Shown here: positions 35,365-46,188 of the stretch, in pieces
Position numbering within the stretch: the first letter of the stretch is position 1
Layout of the letters: the number at the start of each line of letters is the position of its first letter
Source: Mycobacterium colombiense
GTDB taxonomy: Bacteria > Actinomycetota > Actinomycetes > Mycobacteriales > Mycobacteriaceae
Direction of reading: 5' to 3'
Length of the DNA: 64,000 nucleotides
Assembly: GCF_001665835.1 (NCBI RefSeq)
Contig: NZ_LZSX01000011.1
Coordinates: 1-64,000, forward strand
Position numbers and translations under genes: made by a program
The notes under the pieces: generated by a model
The model's database searches: none
Seen by the model: the letters and a program-made list of their open reading frames with translations, nothing else
What the model was told of the DNA's origin: nothing

Positions 35365-37436
35365 GCCGCGGAGAATCCCCGCGGGCACGCCGGTCGCAGT
35401 CGGCACGGCCGACACGTGGTCCCCGTAAGGACTTGGCGGGCAAGGGCGTACGGCAACCCAAGCGTCGCCTGAAACAGCAGCAGGCCGACGTCGGGAGCGA
35501 CGTGCGGGAACCGAAGCGATTCCGGAAGGCGAAGCAGGCCAAGGGCGTCGGGGCGACACAGCGATCCGAGGCGGTGACGGCCGGGCACTCGGCCCGGGAG
35601 CGTCGCACCCGCCAGATCGTCGAGTTGACCAGCCGCGGTGGGTCATTCGTCTTCCGGCACCGCGCAGGCAACGTGGTCATCCTGGTACTCATGCTGGTGG
35701 CAGCCTCCCAGCTGTTCGTCCTGCAGGTGACCAGCGCCCCGTCGCTGCGCGCCCAGGCAGCCAGCCAGCTCAAGGTCACCGATGTGGAAAAGGCGGTGCG
35801 CGGTAGCATCATCGACCGCCGCAAAGACCAGCTTGCCTTCACCATCGAGTCGCGTGCGCTGACGTTTCAGCCGAAACGGATCCGCAAGCAACTGGAGGAA
35901 GCCAGAGCCAAGAACTCGACCGCACCCGATCCGCAGCAGCGGCTGCGCGATATCGCCAAGGAGGTCTCCAGCCGCCTGGGCAACAAGCCTGACTCGGCGA
36001 CCGTCTTGAAGAAGCTGCAAACCGACGACAACTTCGTCTACCTGGCACGTGCCGTGGATCCCGCTGTCGCCAGTGCTATCTCGGACAAGTATCCCGAGGT
36101 CGGTTCCGAACGACAGGATCTGCGCCAGTATCCGGGCGGATCGCTGGCGGCCAACATCGTCGGCGGCATCGACTGGGACGGTCACGGCCTGCTGGGGCTG
36201 GAGGAGGCCATGGACTCGGTGTTGTCGGGCACCGACGGTGCGGTCACCTATGACCGCGGATCCGACGGGGTGGTCATTCCCGGCAGTTACCGCAACCGGC
36301 ATCGGGCGGTCAACGGCTCGATGGTCCAGCTGACCCTCGACGACGACATCCAGTTCTACGTGCAGCAGCAGGTTCAGCAGGCCAAGAATATGTCTGGCGC
36401 GCACAATGTTTCGGCTGTCGTGCTCGATGCGAAGTCCGGCGAAGTGCTGGCGATGGCCAACGACAACACCTTCGACCCCTCCCAGGACATCGGGCGACAG
36501 GGCGACAAACAGCTGGGCAACCTGGCGGTGTCCTCGCCTTTCGAGCCCGGCTCGGTGAACAAGGTGATCACCGCGTCGTCGGTCATCGAGTACGGCCTGT
36601 CCAATCCCGATGAGGTGCTGCAGGTCCCCGGCGCGATCCAGATGGGCGGGGTGTCCATCCACGACGCGTGGGATCACGGCGTGATGCCCTACACCACCAC
36701 CGGCGTGTTCGGAAAGTCCTCCAACGTCGGCACTTTGATGCTCGCCCAGCGCGTCGGCCCGGAGCGTTTCTACGACATGGTCCGCAAATTCGGTCTGGGG
36801 CAACGCACCAACGTGGGCCTGCCCGGTGAGAGCGCCGGACTGGTGCCGCCGATCGACCAGTGGTCGGGTAGCACCTTCTCGAACCTGCCCATCGGCCAGG
36901 GTCTTTCGATGACGCTGCTGCAGATGACCGGCATGTACCAGGCGATCGCCAACGACGGCCTGCGGATACCGCCCCGGATCATCAAGGCCACCATCGCCCC
37001 CGACGGCACGCGCACCGAGGAGCCGCGCCCGGAGGGTGTACGGGTGGTCTCGCCGCAGACGGCGCAGACAGTGCGCAACATGCTGCGTGCCGTGGTGCAG
37101 AAGGACCCGATGGGGTACCAGCAGGGCACCGGCTCGGCCGGCGCGGTGACGGGCTACCAGATGGCCGGCAAGACGGGTACCGCGCAGCAGATCAACCCGG
37201 CCTGCGGCTGCTACTTCGACAACGTCTACTGGATCACGTTCGCCGGGATGGCCACCGTCGACAACCCCCGGTACGTCATCGGCATCATGATGGACAACCC
37301 GGAGCGCAACGCCGACGGCACGCCCGGCCACTCGGCGGCCCCGCTGTTCCATAACATCGCCGGCTGGCTCATGCAGCGCGAGAACGTGCCGCTGTCGCCC
37401 GACCCCGGGCCCCCGCTGACCCTGCAGGCCACCTAG
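35361..37436 (+). CDS. pbpB: penicillin-binding protein PbpB (FtsI), septal transpeptidase
   Basis: A 691-residue class B PBP. A basic cytoplasmic tail (1-100), one membrane helix (about 103-122), a dimerisation domain and the transpeptidase domain follow. Active-site motifs are S398-V-N-K401 (EPGSVNK), S453-S-N455 and K604-T-G606. It crosslinks septal peptidoglycan with its partner FtsW. GTG 35361 overlaps the ftsL stop. A short C-terminal extension after the domain is Pro-rich. In M. tuberculosis a PE_PGRS gene and three more genes lie between pbpB and murE; here only 106 bases separate them. Confidence 0.96.
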   Translation: MSRGESPRARRSQSARPTRGPRKDLAGKGVRQPKRRLKQQQADVGSDVREPKRFRKAKQAKGVGATQRSEAVTAGHSARERRTRQIVELTSRGGSFVFRHRAGNVVILVLMLVAASQLFVLQVTSAPSLRAQAASQLKVTDVEKAVRGSIIDRRKDQLAFTIESRALTFQPKRIRKQLEEARAKNSTAPDPQQRLRDIAKEVSSRLGNKPDSATVLKKLQTDDNFVYLARAVDPAVASAISDKYPEVGSERQDLRQYPGGSLAANIVGGIDWDGHGLLGLEEAMDSVLSGTDGAVTYDRGSDGVVIPGSYRNRHRAVNGSMVQLTLDDDIQFYVQQQVQQAKNMSGAHNVSAVVLDAKSGEVLAMANDNTFDPSQDIGRQGDKQLGNLAVSSPFEPGSVNKVITASSVIEYGLSNPDEVLQVPGAIQMGGVSIHDAWDHGVMPYTTTGVFGKSSNVGTLMLAQRVGPERFYDMVRKFGLGQRTNVGLPGESAGLVPPIDQWSGSTFSNLPIGQGLSMTLLQMTGMYQAIANDGLRIPPRIIKATIAPDGTRTEEPRPEGVRVVSPQTAQTVRNMLRAVVQKDPMGYQQGTGSAGAVTGYQMAGKTGTAQQINPACGCYFDNVYWITFAGMATVDNPRYVIGIMMDNPERNADGTPGHSAAPLFHNIAGWLMQRENVPLSPDPGPPLTLQAT

Positions 37437-37542
37437 CGGGTCGCCGCCAGACAGCCGGGCCCGGGGGACCTCCGTCGAGCCGCCCGGCGGCTCGGTCGGC
37501 GCGCGGATCGCCTCCCGGCCGGTTGCGGCTAGGTAGGGTGTC

Positions 37543-39141
37543 ATGGCCGATCATGAGGATCACGCGGCGTCGGAGGGAGGTGTGACTGAAGTGGTGCCGG
37601 TGCCCACTGGGTTACGCCCCAGCGCCGTCGTGGGCGCGCGGCTGCCCGCGCTCGCCGACCAGGTCGGCGCGGTCCCGGCCGACGGCCCAGGTCAGGGCAC
37701 CGCCGTGCCCGACGTGACCATCACCGGCGTGACGCTGCGCGCCCAGGACGTGCGGCCCGGTGACCTGTTCGCCGCGCTGCCCGGTCTGACGACCCACGGG
37801 GCCCGCTACGCCGGCGATGCGATCGAACGCGGCGCGGCCGCCGTGCTCACCGACCCCGCCGGGGTCGCCGAGATGACCGCGACCGGCGCCCCGACCGCGC
37901 CGACGCTGGTGCACCCCGACCCCCGCGGCGTGCTCGGCGGCCTGGCCGCCACGGTGTACGGGCGCCCGTCCGAGCGGGTGGCCGTCATCGGCATCACCGG
38001 CACCTCCGGCAAGACCACCACCACCTACCTGGTCGAGTCCGGTCTGCGCGCCGCCGACCGCAGGGCCGGGCTGATCGGCACCATCGGCATTCGCATCGAC
38101 GGCGCCGACATCCCCAGCGCGCTCACCACTCCGGAGGCCCCCGCGCTGCAGGCGATGCTGGCGGCGATGGCCGAACAGGGCGTGGACACCGTCGTCATGG
38201 AGGTCTCCAGCCACGCGCTGGCGTTGGGCCGGGTGGACGGCACCGGCTTCGCGGTCGGCGGTTTCACCAACCTTTCCCGCGATCATCTCGACTTTCACCC
38301 GACCATGGAACACTACTTCGATACCAAAGCCCTGCTGTTCGAACCGAATTCGCCGCTGCGGGCGCGCCGCGTCGTGGTGTGCATCGACGACGATGCCGGG
38401 CGGGCAATGGCGGCTCGGGCCCGAGATGCGATCACCGTCAGCGCCGAGGGCCGGCCCGCGAATTGGCGCGCCGTCGACGTGGCCCCGATGGGCGCCGCGG
38501 GACAACAGTTCACCGTTATCGACCCCGCCGGCGCTGCGCATCAGGTCGGGGTCCCCCTACCCGGGCACTACAACGTCGCCAATTGCCTTCTGGCGCTGGC
38601 CCTTCTCGACGCGGTGGGGGTGTCGCCCGAGCGGGCGGCGCCGGGACTGCGGCAGACCCGCGTGCCGGGACGCATGGAAGAGATCGACGCCGGGCAAGAC
38701 TTCCTGGCGCTGGTCGACTACGCCCACAAGCCGGGCGCCCTGCGCGCGGTGCTGACCACGCTGGCGCGTCCCGGCCGCCGCGTGGCGGTGGTGTTCGGCG
38801 CCGGCGGCGAGCGCGATCCAGGCAAGCGGGGGCCGATGGGCGCGACGGCCGCCGAGCTGGCCGACCTGGTCGTCGTCACCGACGATAATCCGCGCGGCGA
38901 GGACCCGGCGTCGATTCGCCGCGAAATCCTGGCCGGTGCCATCGAAAGTGGTTGCGCGGCAGAGGTTGTCGAGGTCGCCGACCGGCGCGACGCGATCCGG
39001 CACGCCGTCGCCTGGGCCGGCGCCGGTGACGTGGTGCTGATCGCCGGCAAGGGCCACGAAACCGGGCAGCGCACCGGCGACGTGGTCCGCCCGTTCGACG
39101 ACCGCGTCGAGTTGGCGCAGGCGCTGCAGGATCGCGCATGA
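37543..39141 (+). CDS. murE: UDP-MurNAc-tripeptide synthetase MurE
   Basis: A 532-residue Mur ligase that adds meso-diaminopimelate to UDP-MurNAc-L-Ala-D-Glu. The ATP-binding P-loop GTSGKTTTT is at 153-161, and the [12 protein letters not shown] segment is near 224. The DNPR motif ([12 protein letters not shown], near 447) is the signature of meso-DAP specificity, as expected for mycobacteria. ATG 37543 gives the usual length. The region between pbpB and this start (37437-37542) shows no gene and may hold an internal promoter. The murF start overlaps its stop (ATGA). Confidence 0.96.
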   Translation: MADHEDHAASEGGVTEVVPVPTGLRPSAVVGARLPALADQVGAVPADGPGQGTAVPDVTITGVTLRAQDVRPGDLFAALPGLTTHGARYAGDAIERGAAAVLTDPAGVAEMTATGAPTAPTLVHPDPRGVLGGLAATVYGRPSERVAVIGITGTSGKTTTTYLVESGLRAADRRAGLIGTIGIRIDGADIPSALTTPEAPALQAMLAAMAEQGVDTVVMEVSSHALALGRVDGTGFAVGGFTNLSRDHLDFHPTMEHYFDTKALLFEPNSPLRARRVVVCIDDDAGRAMAARARDAITVSAEGRPANWRAVDVAPMGAAGQQFTVIDPAGAAHQVGVPLPGHYNVANCLLALALLDAVGVSPERAAPGLRQTRVPGRMEEIDAGQDFLALVDYAHKPGALRAVLTTLARPGRRVAVVFGAGGERDPGKRGPMGATAAELADLVVVTDDNPRGEDPASIRREILAGAIESGCAAEVVEVADRRDAIRHAVAWAGAGDVVLIAGKGHETGQRTGDVVRPFDDRVELAQALQDRA

Positions 39142-40706
39142 TCGACCTGACCGTCGCGCAGATCGCCGAGATCGTCGGCGGCACTTTGTCCGACATCTCG
39201 CGGCAGGACGCCGCGGAACTGCACGTCACCGGAACCGTCGAATTCGACTCGCGCGCCGTCAAGCCCGGTGGGCTGTTCCTGGCCCTGCCGGGCGCGCGCT
39301 CGGACGGGCACGACCACGCGGCCTCGGCCGTGGCGGGCGGCGCGGTCGTGGTGCTGGCCGCGCGGCCGGTCGGGGTTCCCGCCATCGTCGTCGCACCCGA
39401 GGGCGCTTCGGAATCGCGGGCCGGGGTGCTCGAGCACGACCCGGACGGCTCGGGGGCCGCGGTGCTGGCCGCGCTGGCCAGGCTGGCCCAAGCGGTGGCC
39501 GCAGAACTGGTGGCCGGCGGGCTGACCATCGTCGGCATCACCGGATCGTCGGGGAAGACGTCGACCAAGGACCTGGTGGCCGCCGTGCTGGCGCCGCTGG
39601 GCGAGGTGGTGGCCCCGCCCGGGTCGTTCAACAACGAGCTGGGGCATCCGTGGACGGTGCTGCGGGCGACGGCCGACACCGACTACCTGGTCCTCGAGAT
39701 GTCGGCCCGGCATCCCGGCAACATCGCCGCGCTTGCCGGCATCGCCACACCGTCCATCGGAGTGGTGCTCAACGTCGGCACCGCGCACCTGGGCGAATTC
39801 GGCTCGCGCGAAGCCATCGCCCAAACGAAATCCGAACTGCCGCAATCTGTTCCGCCGTCCGGCGTGGTGATCTTGAACGCCGACGATACGGCCGTGGCGG
39901 CCATGGCGAACGTGACCGCGGCCCGGGTTGTCCGGGTCGGCCGAGCCGAGCGCACCACCGCGGGCCCCAGCGACCTGTGGGCCGGGCCGGTGTCGCTCGA
40001 CGAGCTGGCCAGGCCGCGATTCACGCTGCACCGGCGCGAGGCGTCCGGGGTGACGCAGGTGCAGGTGCAACTCGGCGTCTACGGCGATCACCAGGTGAGC
40101 AACGCGCTGTGCGCGGCCGCGGTCGCGCTGGAATGCGGCGCCGGCCTCGAACAGGTGGCGGCCGCGCTCGCCGGGACCGGGCCGGTCTCGCGGCACCGCA
40201 TGCAGGTCACCACCCGGGCCGACGGGGTTACCGTGATCGACGATGCCTACAACGCCAACCCCGATTCGATGCGGGCCGGGTTGCAGGCGCTGGCCTGGAT
40301 CGCTCACGGCGGGGGCGCGGGCGGCGGGCACAGCCCCGCCGAAAAGCGCAGGAGCTGGGCGGTGCTCGGCGAGATGGCTGAGCTGGGTGAGGACGCCATA
40401 GCCGAGCACGATCGCATTGGCCGGCTGGCCGTGCGCTTAGATGTGTCTCGACTCGTTGTCGTGGGAAGTGGGAGGTCGATGAGCGCCATGCACCACGGAG
40501 CGGTCATGGAGGGTTCCTGGGGCGCAGCCGACAAGGGGGCCGTCAACGTCGCCGACAGCGATGCCGCCCTGGCGTTACTGCGGGCCGAGCTGCAACCCGG
40601 CGATGTCGTGCTGGTCAAGGCGTCGAACTCCGCCGGGCTCGGTGCGCTGGCCGACGCGCTTGCCGCAGAAAACTCGGAAGGCGCTGCGGGCGGGACGCGC
40701 GCATGA
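39138..40706 (+). CDS. murF: UDP-MurNAc-tripeptide D-alanyl-D-alanine ligase MurF
   Basis: A 522-residue Mur ligase adding D-Ala-D-Ala to complete the UDP-MurNAc pentapeptide. The Mur N-terminal domain (~1-105) has the [15 protein letters not shown] motif. The P-loop [13 protein letters not shown] is at 133-145, the [12 protein letters not shown] motif near 212-223, and [11 protein letters not shown] near 370. It overlaps murE and mraY by four bases each, so expression is coupled along the precursor pathway. A Gly-rich insert (GGGAGGGHS, near 394) is a local peculiarity. Confidence 0.96.
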   Translation: MIDLTVAQIAEIVGGTLSDISRQDAAELHVTGTVEFDSRAVKPGGLFLALPGARSDGHDHAASAVAGGAVVVLAARPVGVPAIVVAPEGASESRAGVLEHDPDGSGAAVLAALARLAQAVAAELVAGGLTIVGITGSSGKTSTKDLVAAVLAPLGEVVAPPGSFNNELGHPWTVLRATADTDYLVLEMSARHPGNIAALAGIATPSIGVVLNVGTAHLGEFGSREAIAQTKSELPQSVPPSGVVILNADDTAVAAMANVTAARVVRVGRAERTTAGPSDLWAGPVSLDELARPRFTLHRREASGVTQVQVQLGVYGDHQVSNALCAAAVALECGAGLEQVAAALAGTGPVSRHRMQVTTRADGVTVIDDAYNANPDSMRAGLQALAWIAHGGGAGGGHSPAEKRRSWAVLGEMAELGEDAIAEHDRIGRLAVRLDVSRLVVVGSGRSMSAMHHGAVMEGSWGAADKGAVNVADSDAALALLRAELQPGDVVLVKASNSAGLGALADALAAENSEGAAGGTRA

Positions 40707-41782
40707 GGCAGATCCTGATCGCCGTCGCCGTCGCGCTGACCATATCGATCCTGCTGACCCCGGCGCTGATCCGGTTGTTCACGCGGCAGGGCTTCGGCCA
40801 CCACACCCGCGAGGACGGCCCACCCACCCACCACGCCAAACGGGGCACGCCTTCGATGGGCGGCGTGGCCATCCTGGCCGGCATCTGGGCGGGTTACCTG
40901 GGCACGCACCTGGCCGGGATGGCCTTCGACGGCGAGGGCGTCACCGTCTCGGGACTATTGGTGCTGGGCCTGGCCACCGTGCTCGGCGGCGTCGGATTCC
41001 TCGACGACATGATCAAGATCCGCAGGTCGCGCAACCTCGGCTTGAACAAGACGGCCAAGACCATCGGGCAGGTCGCCGCCGCGGTGCTGTTCGGCGTGCT
41101 GGCGCTGCGGTTCCACAACAACAACGGCCTGACACCGGGCAGCGCGGACCTGTCCTACGTGCGCGAGATCGCCACCGTCACACTGGCTCCGGGCCTGTTC
41201 GTGTTGTTCTGCGTGGTCGTCGTCAGCGCCTGGTCCAACGCGGTCAACTTCACTGACGGCCTGGACGGGCTGGCCGCCGGGAGCATGGCGATGGTCACCG
41301 CCGCCTACGTGTTGATCACCTTCTGGCAGTACCGCAACGCCTGCGTCACCGCCCCCGGGCTGGGGTGCTACAACGTGCGCGACCCGCTGGACCTGGCGCT
41401 GGTCGCGGCCGCCACCGCGGGCGCCTGCATCGGGTTTTTGTGGTGGAACGCCGCGCCCGCCAAGATCTTCATGGGCGACACCGGATCCCTGGCCCTGGGC
41501 GGCATCATCGCGGGCCTCTCGGTCACCAGCCGCACCGAGATCCTCGCCGTGGTGCTGGGTTCGTTGTTTGTCGCCGAGGTCAGCTCGGTTGTGTTGCAGA
41601 TCTTGACTTTTCGCACCACCGGGCGCCGGGTGTTCCGGATGGCGCCCTTTCACCACCATTTCGAACTGGCCGGCTGGGCAGAGACCACGGTCATCATCCG
41701 CTTCTGGCTGCTCACCGCGATCGCCTGCGGCCTGGGCGTGGCCCTTTTCTACGGTGAGTGGCTGGGCGCGATAGGTGCCTGA
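40703..41782 (+). CDS. mraY: phospho-MurNAc-pentapeptide translocase MraY (MurX)
   Basis: A 359-residue polytopic protein with ten predicted helices. It transfers phospho-MurNAc-pentapeptide to decaprenyl phosphate, forming lipid I on the inner face of the membrane. Signature motifs include the Asp-containing GFLDDMIK near 96-103, [12 protein letters not shown] near 184-195, the GDTGSLALG motif near 258 and the HHH-type cluster APFHHHFE near 315. The stop overlaps murD as TGATG. Target of capuramycin/tunicamycin-type inhibitors by family knowledge. Confidence 0.97.
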   Translation: MRQILIAVAVALTISILLTPALIRLFTRQGFGHHTREDGPPTHHAKRGTPSMGGVAILAGIWAGYLGTHLAGMAFDGEGVTVSGLLVLGLATVLGGVGFLDDMIKIRRSRNLGLNKTAKTIGQVAAAVLFGVLALRFHNNNGLTPGSADLSYVREIATVTLAPGLFVLFCVVVVSAWSNAVNFTDGLDGLAAGSMAMVTAAYVLITFWQYRNACVTAPGLGCYNVRDPLDLALVAAATAGACIGFLWWNAAPAKIFMGDTGSLALGGIIAGLSVTSRTEILAVVLGSLFVAEVSSVVLQILTFRTTGRRVFRMAPFHHHFELAGWAETTVIIRFWLLTAIACGLGVALFYGEWLGAIGA

Positions 41783-43251
41783 TGAGCGGTCTTGAGGCCC
41801 CGCTGGAACCCCTGGCGCCCGGAGCGCCGGTGCTGGTGGCCGGCGGCGGGGTGACGGGCAAAGCGGTGCTGGCGGCGCTGACGAGATTCGGCGCGACACC
41901 GACGCTGTGCGACGACGACCCGGCCCGGCTGCGCGGCTACGCCGACGCGGGGGTGGCGACCGCGTCCACCTCGACGGTCATCGACGAGATCTCCCGGTAC
42001 GCGCTGGTCGTCACCAGTCCCGGCTTCGCGCCGAGCACGCCGCTGCTGGTCGCCGCAGCGACGGCCGGGGTGCCGATCTGGGGTGACGTGGAGCTTGCCT
42101 GGCGACTTGACGCCGCCGGCCACTACGGGCCACCGCGGCGCTGGCTGGTGGTGACCGGGACCAACGGCAAGACGACCACCACGTCGATGCTGCACGCCAT
42201 GCTCACTGCAGGCGGCCGGCGCAGCCTGCTGTGCGGCAACATCGGTGACCCGGTGCTCGACGTCCTGGAGCAACCCGCCGAGCTGCTGGCCGTCGAGCTG
42301 TCCAGCTTCCAATTGCATTGGGCGCCTTCGCTGCAGCCGGAGGCCGGTGCGGTGCTCAACATCGCCGAAGACCACCTGGACTGGCACGGCAGCCTGGGCG
42401 CCTACGCCGCGGCGAAGGCGCGGGTGCTCGATGGCCGGGTCGCAGTGGTGGGCCTGGACGACGCCCGGGCGGCGGCGCTGTTGAATACCGCGCGGGCGCC
42501 GGTGCGGGTCGGCTTCCGGCTGGGCGAACCGGCGGCGGGGGAGCTGGGCGTGCGCGACGGCCACCTGGTTGACCGCGCGTTCGCCGACGACCTGGCCCTG
42601 CTGCCGGTCGAGTCCATCCCGGTGCCGGGCCCGGTCGGGGTGCTCGACGCCCTGGCCGCCGCGGCGCTGGCGCGCTGCGTCGACGTGCCGGCCGAAGCGA
42701 TCGCGGCCGCGATCGTCTCCTTCCGGGTGGGCCGGCACCGGGCCGAAGTCGTGGCCGTCGCCGACGGCATCACCTACGTCGACGACTCCAAGGCCACCAA
42801 CCCCCACGCCGCCGAGGCGTCCGTGCTGGCCTACCCCCGCGTCGTCTGGATCGCCGGCGGCCTGCTGAAGGGTGCGTCGGTCGATGCCGAGGTCGCCCGG
42901 TTGGCGTCGCGGCTGGTCGGGGCGGTGCTCATCGGCCGAGATCGGCAAGAGGTTGCAGAGGCGTTATCGCGACACGCGCCGGATGTCCCCGTCCTGCAGG
43001 TTGTGACAGGCGAGGATGCTGGTATGGATGCGACTGCTGTGGTTCTTGGGGCAGATGTGACAGAAGTGAAACAAACGGGTGACAATCTGGGCTCGGCGGT
43101 GATGAACGCGGCGGTGGCCGCGGCGCGTAGCGTGGCGCAGCCCGGTGACACCGTCCTGCTGGCACCGGCGGGCGCATCGTTCGACCAATTCGCGGGTTAC
43201 GCCGACCGTGGCGACACATTCGCGGCCGCCGTCCGCGCGGCGCTCCGGTAG
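41782..43251 (+). CDS. murD: UDP-MurNAc-L-alanine--D-glutamate ligase MurD
   Basis: A 489-residue Mur ligase that adds D-glutamate. The N-terminal Rossmann-like GGGVTGKAV (~20-28) binds the UDP substrate. The ATP loop GTNGKTTTT is at 125-133, and [13 protein letters not shown] and [10 protein letters not shown] (near 343) are family motifs. ATG 41782 is used; GTG 41758 within mraY would add eight residues. The segment between residues ~395 and 445 ([16 protein letters not shown]…) is variable. Only seven bases separate it from ftsW. Confidence 0.96.
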   Translation: MSGLEAPLEPLAPGAPVLVAGGGVTGKAVLAALTRFGATPTLCDDDPARLRGYADAGVATASTSTVIDEISRYALVVTSPGFAPSTPLLVAAATAGVPIWGDVELAWRLDAAGHYGPPRRWLVVTGTNGKTTTTSMLHAMLTAGGRRSLLCGNIGDPVLDVLEQPAELLAVELSSFQLHWAPSLQPEAGAVLNIAEDHLDWHGSLGAYAAAKARVLDGRVAVVGLDDARAAALLNTARAPVRVGFRLGEPAAGELGVRDGHLVDRAFADDLALLPVESIPVPGPVGVLDALAAAALARCVDVPAEAIAAAIVSFRVGRHRAEVVAVADGITYVDDSKATNPHAAEASVLAYPRVVWIAGGLLKGASVDAEVARLASRLVGAVLIGRDRQEVAEALSRHAPDVPVLQVVTGEDAGMDATAVVLGADVTEVKQTGDNLGSAVMNAAVAAARSVAQPGDTVLLAPAGASFDQFAGYADRGDTFAAAVRAALR

Positions 43252-43258
43252 GGCGGGC

Positions 43259-44956
43259 GTGGGTAACGCACTGACCCGGCTGCTGGGCCGGGGGAAAGAC
43301 AACACCGAAACCGCCACGGCCGAGCGGGGACCGGCCGACGACGCCGACGACACCTCCGAAGCCAAGGCCGAGCAGGAAGCCAAGGCCGAGAAGAAGGCCG
43401 ACAAGAAGGCCGACAAGCCGCAAAAGGCCAAGAAGGACAAGGCCGCCGCCGGCGAGGGCGGTTCGCACGGCCGGTTCGGCGCCTGGCTGGGCCGGCCCAT
43501 GACGTCGTTTCACCTAGTCATCGCCGTCGCCGGGTTGCTGACCACGCTCGGGCTGATCATGGTGCTATCGGCGTCGGGCGTGCGGTCCTACGACGCCGAC
43601 GGATCGGCCTGGGTGATCTTCGGCAAGCAGGTGCTGTGGACCGTGATCGGGCTCATCGCCTGCTACGCCTCGTTGCGGATGTCGGTGCGGTTCATCCGCC
43701 GCGTCGCGTTCACCGGCTACGTCGTCACGGTCATCCTGCTGGTGCTGGTGCTCGTTCCCGGTATCGGCAACCTGGCCAACGGATCTCGTAAGTGGTTCGT
43801 GATCGCGGGCTTTTCGATGCAGCCCTCCGAGCTGGCCAAGATCGCCTTTGCCATCTGGGGCGCGCACATGCTGGCCGCCCGTCGCCTGGAGCGGGCGAGC
43901 CTGCGCGAACTGCTGATTCCGCTGGTGCCGGCGGCGGTGATCGCGCTGGCGCTGATCGTGGCGCAGCCCGACCTGGGGCAGACGGTGTCGCTGGGCATCA
44001 TCCTGCTGGCCCTGCTTTGGTATGCGGGCCTGCCGCTGCGTGTGTTCGTCACCTCGTTGCTGGCCGTCTTCGTCGCCGGCGCGGTCCTGGCCATGTCGGC
44101 CGGCTACCGGTCGGAACGGGTGCGGTCCTGGATCAACCCCGAAAACGACCCGCAGGACACCGGCTACCAGGCCCGGCAGGCTAAATTCGCGCTGGCGCAC
44201 GGCGGGATCTTCGGTGACGGCCTGGGCCAGGGCGTCGCCAAATGGAACTACCTGCCCAATGCGCACAACGACTTCATCTTCGCGATCATCGGCGAGGAGC
44301 TCGGATTCATCGGTGCCTTCGCGCTGCTGGTGCTGTTCGGGCTGTTCGCCTACACCGGGATGCGGATCGCCCGCCGCTCGGCCGACCCGTTCCTGCGGCT
44401 GCTGACCGCCACCACGACCATGTGGGTGCTGGGCCAGGCTTTCATCAACATCGGCTACGTCATCGGCATCCTCCCGGTCACCGGTATTCAGCTGCCGCTC
44501 ATTTCCGCCGGTGGGACATCAACCGCCGCAACGCTTTTCATGATAGGAATCATGGCGAACGCGGCTCGCCACGAACCCGAGGCGGTGGCCGCGCTGCGGG
44601 CCGGCCGCGACGACAAGGTGAACCGGATACTGCGGCTGCCGCCGCCCGAGCCCTACTCGCCGACGCGCCTGGAGGCTTTCCGCGATCGCAAGCGTGCCCG
44701 CCCGAAGTCGGCAGAGCCGCCGCGCAAGGGCGCCGGGGCGCCGGGGCGCAAGGCCCCCCGCAAGGCCTCCCAGAAGGCCGAAGCACCGCTGCGGCCGGCG
44801 CTACCGCGAACGGGCGGGCGGCCCGCTCGCCAGACTGGGGGTACCGCTCGATCACGGGCGAGGCATCATGGATCTGGCCAGCGCCGCGTCAGCCAGGCGG
44901 CCGGCCAGCGTCAGCCACGACGCGCTCGCGCATTGGAAGGTCAGCGTTACGGGTGA
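43259..44956 (+). CDS. ftsW: lipid II polymerase/SEDS protein FtsW
   Basis: A 565-residue SEDS glycosyltransferase with ten predicted membrane helices between ~85 and 450. SEDS motifs visible are [11 protein letters not shown], the [12 protein letters not shown] loop with [29 protein letters not shown] (given as location ~320-350) and the late SAGGTS. It polymerises septal glycan with PbpB. GTG 43259 gives an N-terminus [12 protein letters not shown] Lys/Ala/Glu/Asp-rich segment (residues ~33-65) makes the cytoplasmic tail longer than in M. tuberculosis (total 524). The Arg/Pro-rich C-terminal tail ends RALEGQRYG, as in M. tuberculosis. Confidence 0.95.
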   Translation: MGNALTRLLGRGKDNTETATAERGPADDADDTSEAKAEQEAKAEKKADKKADKPQKAKKDKAAAGEGGSHGRFGAWLGRPMTSFHLVIAVAGLLTTLGLIMVLSASGVRSYDADGSAWVIFGKQVLWTVIGLIACYASLRMSVRFIRRVAFTGYVVTVILLVLVLVPGIGNLANGSRKWFVIAGFSMQPSELAKIAFAIWGAHMLAARRLERASLRELLIPLVPAAVIALALIVAQPDLGQTVSLGIILLALLWYAGLPLRVFVTSLLAVFVAGAVLAMSAGYRSERVRSWINPENDPQDTGYQARQAKFALAHGGIFGDGLGQGVAKWNYLPNAHNDFIFAIIGEELGFIGAFALLVLFGLFAYTGMRIARRSADPFLRLLTATTTMWVLGQAFINIGYVIGILPVTGIQLPLISAGGTSTAATLFMIGIMANAARHEPEAVAALRAGRDDKVNRILRLPPPEPYSPTRLEAFRDRKRARPKSAEPPRKGAGAPGRKAPRKASQKAEAPLRPALPRTGGRPARQTGGTARSRARHHGSGQRRVSQAAGQRQPRRARALEGQRYG

Positions 44957-46188
44957 ACGACACGGTCAACAAGCCGACCGGCGGGCGGGGGGTAAACCCT
45001 TCGCCCGCCGGTGCCGCGTTGTCGTCTTTTAAGCCACTGTCGGTGGTGCTCGCCGGCGGGGGGACCGCCGGTCACGTCGAGCCGGCGATGGCCGTCGCCG
45101 ACGCGCTGAGCGCCCTCGATCCACAGGTCAGGATCACCGCGCTGGGCACCACCCGGGGGCTGGAGACCCGGCTGGTGCCCGAGCGCGGCTATGACCTCGA
45201 GCTGATCACGCCGGTGCCGCTGCCGCGCAAACCCAGCGGCGACCTGGCCCGGCTGCCCTCGCGGGTGTGGCGGGCCGTCCGGGAAACCCGTGCCGTGCTC
45301 AGGGCGGTCGACGCCGACGTGGTGATCGGTTTCGGCGGATACGTGGCGCTGCCGGCCTATCTGGCCGCCCGCGGCCTGCCCTTTGCGGCCGCGCGCCGCT
45401 CCCGGGTCCCCGTGGTGATCCACGAGGCCAATGCCAGCGCCGGACTGGCCAACCGGGTGGGCGCGCGCACGGCCGAGCGGGTGCTATCCGCGGTGGCCGA
45501 CTGCGGGCTGCCGCGCGCCGAGGTGGTCGGCGTGCCGGTGCGCGAGACCATCACGTCGCTGGACCGCGCGGCGCTGCGCGACGAGGCGCGCCGCTTCTTC
45601 GGTTTCGCCGACGACGCCCGGGTGTTGCTGGTGTTCGGGGGCTCGCAGGGCGCGGCCTCGCTGAACCGGGCCGTCTCGGGGGCGGCCGCCGGGCTGGCCG
45701 CCGCCGGCGTGGCCGTCCTGCACGCACATGGCCCCAAGAACACGCTCGACCTGCCAGAGCCCCGGCCGGGCGACCCGCCGTACGTGGCGGTGCCCTACCT
45801 CGACCGGATGGACCTGGCCTATTCGGCCGCCGACCTGGTGATCTGCCGCTCGGGTGCGATGACGGTCGCCGAGGTTTCGGCGGTGGGCCTGCCGGCCATC
45901 TACGTGCCGCTGCCGATCGGCAACGGCGAGCAGCGGCTCAACGCGCTGCCGGTGGTCAACGCCGGCGGCGGCATGATCGTCGCCGACGCCGACCTGACGC
46001 CCGAGCTGGTGGCCCGGGAAGCGGCCGGACTGGTGGGCGATCCGCCGCGCCTGGCGGCCATGACCACCGCCGCCGCGCGGGTGGGACATCCCGACGCGGC
46101 GCGTCAGGTCGCCCAGGCGGCGCTGGACGTCGCCAGGAAGGCGCAGCCCGGCCGCACGAGTGCCCGGTGGACCAGGGAAACCTCGTGA
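44953..46188 (+). CDS. murG: UDP-GlcNAc:lipid I GlcNAc transferase MurG
   Basis: A 411-residue GT-B enzyme (GT28) converting lipid I to lipid II. The N-terminal [18 protein letters not shown] motif lies at about 38-55. [14 protein letters not shown] is near 120, [12 protein letters not shown] near 220 and the donor-site motif [24 protein letters not shown] (location ~298-321) is clear. GTG 44953 overlaps the ftsW stop (GTGA); the frame is open much further upstream, but that part is antiphase to ftsW and not MurG. A ~30-residue Gly/Pro/Ser-rich N-terminal tail is typical of mycobacteria. Confidence 0.96.
   Translation: MNDTVNKPTGGRGVNPSPAGAALSSFKPLSVVLAGGGTAGHVEPAMAVADALSALDPQVRITALGTTRGLETRLVPERGYDLELITPVPLPRKPSGDLARLPSRVWRAVRETRAVLRAVDADVVIGFGGYVALPAYLAARGLPFAAARRSRVPVVIHEANASAGLANRVGARTAERVLSAVADCGLPRAEVVGVPVRETITSLDRAALRDEARRFFGFADDARVLLVFGGSQGAASLNRAVSGAAAGLAAAGVAVLHAHGPKNTLDLPEPRPGDPPYVAVPYLDRMDLAYSAADLVICRSGAMTVAEVSAVGLPAIYVPLPIGNGEQRLNALPVVNAGGGMIVADADLTPELVAREAAGLVGDPPRLAAMTTAAARVGHPDAARQVAQAALDVARKAQPGRTSARWTRETS

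Noticed and set aside
35643..37544. Minus-strand open frame of 633 codons opposite pbpB
   Set aside because: It is antisense to a clear PBP with all catalytic motifs. The translation is His/Arg/Asp-rich, as expected from the reverse of GC-rich codons, with no domain.
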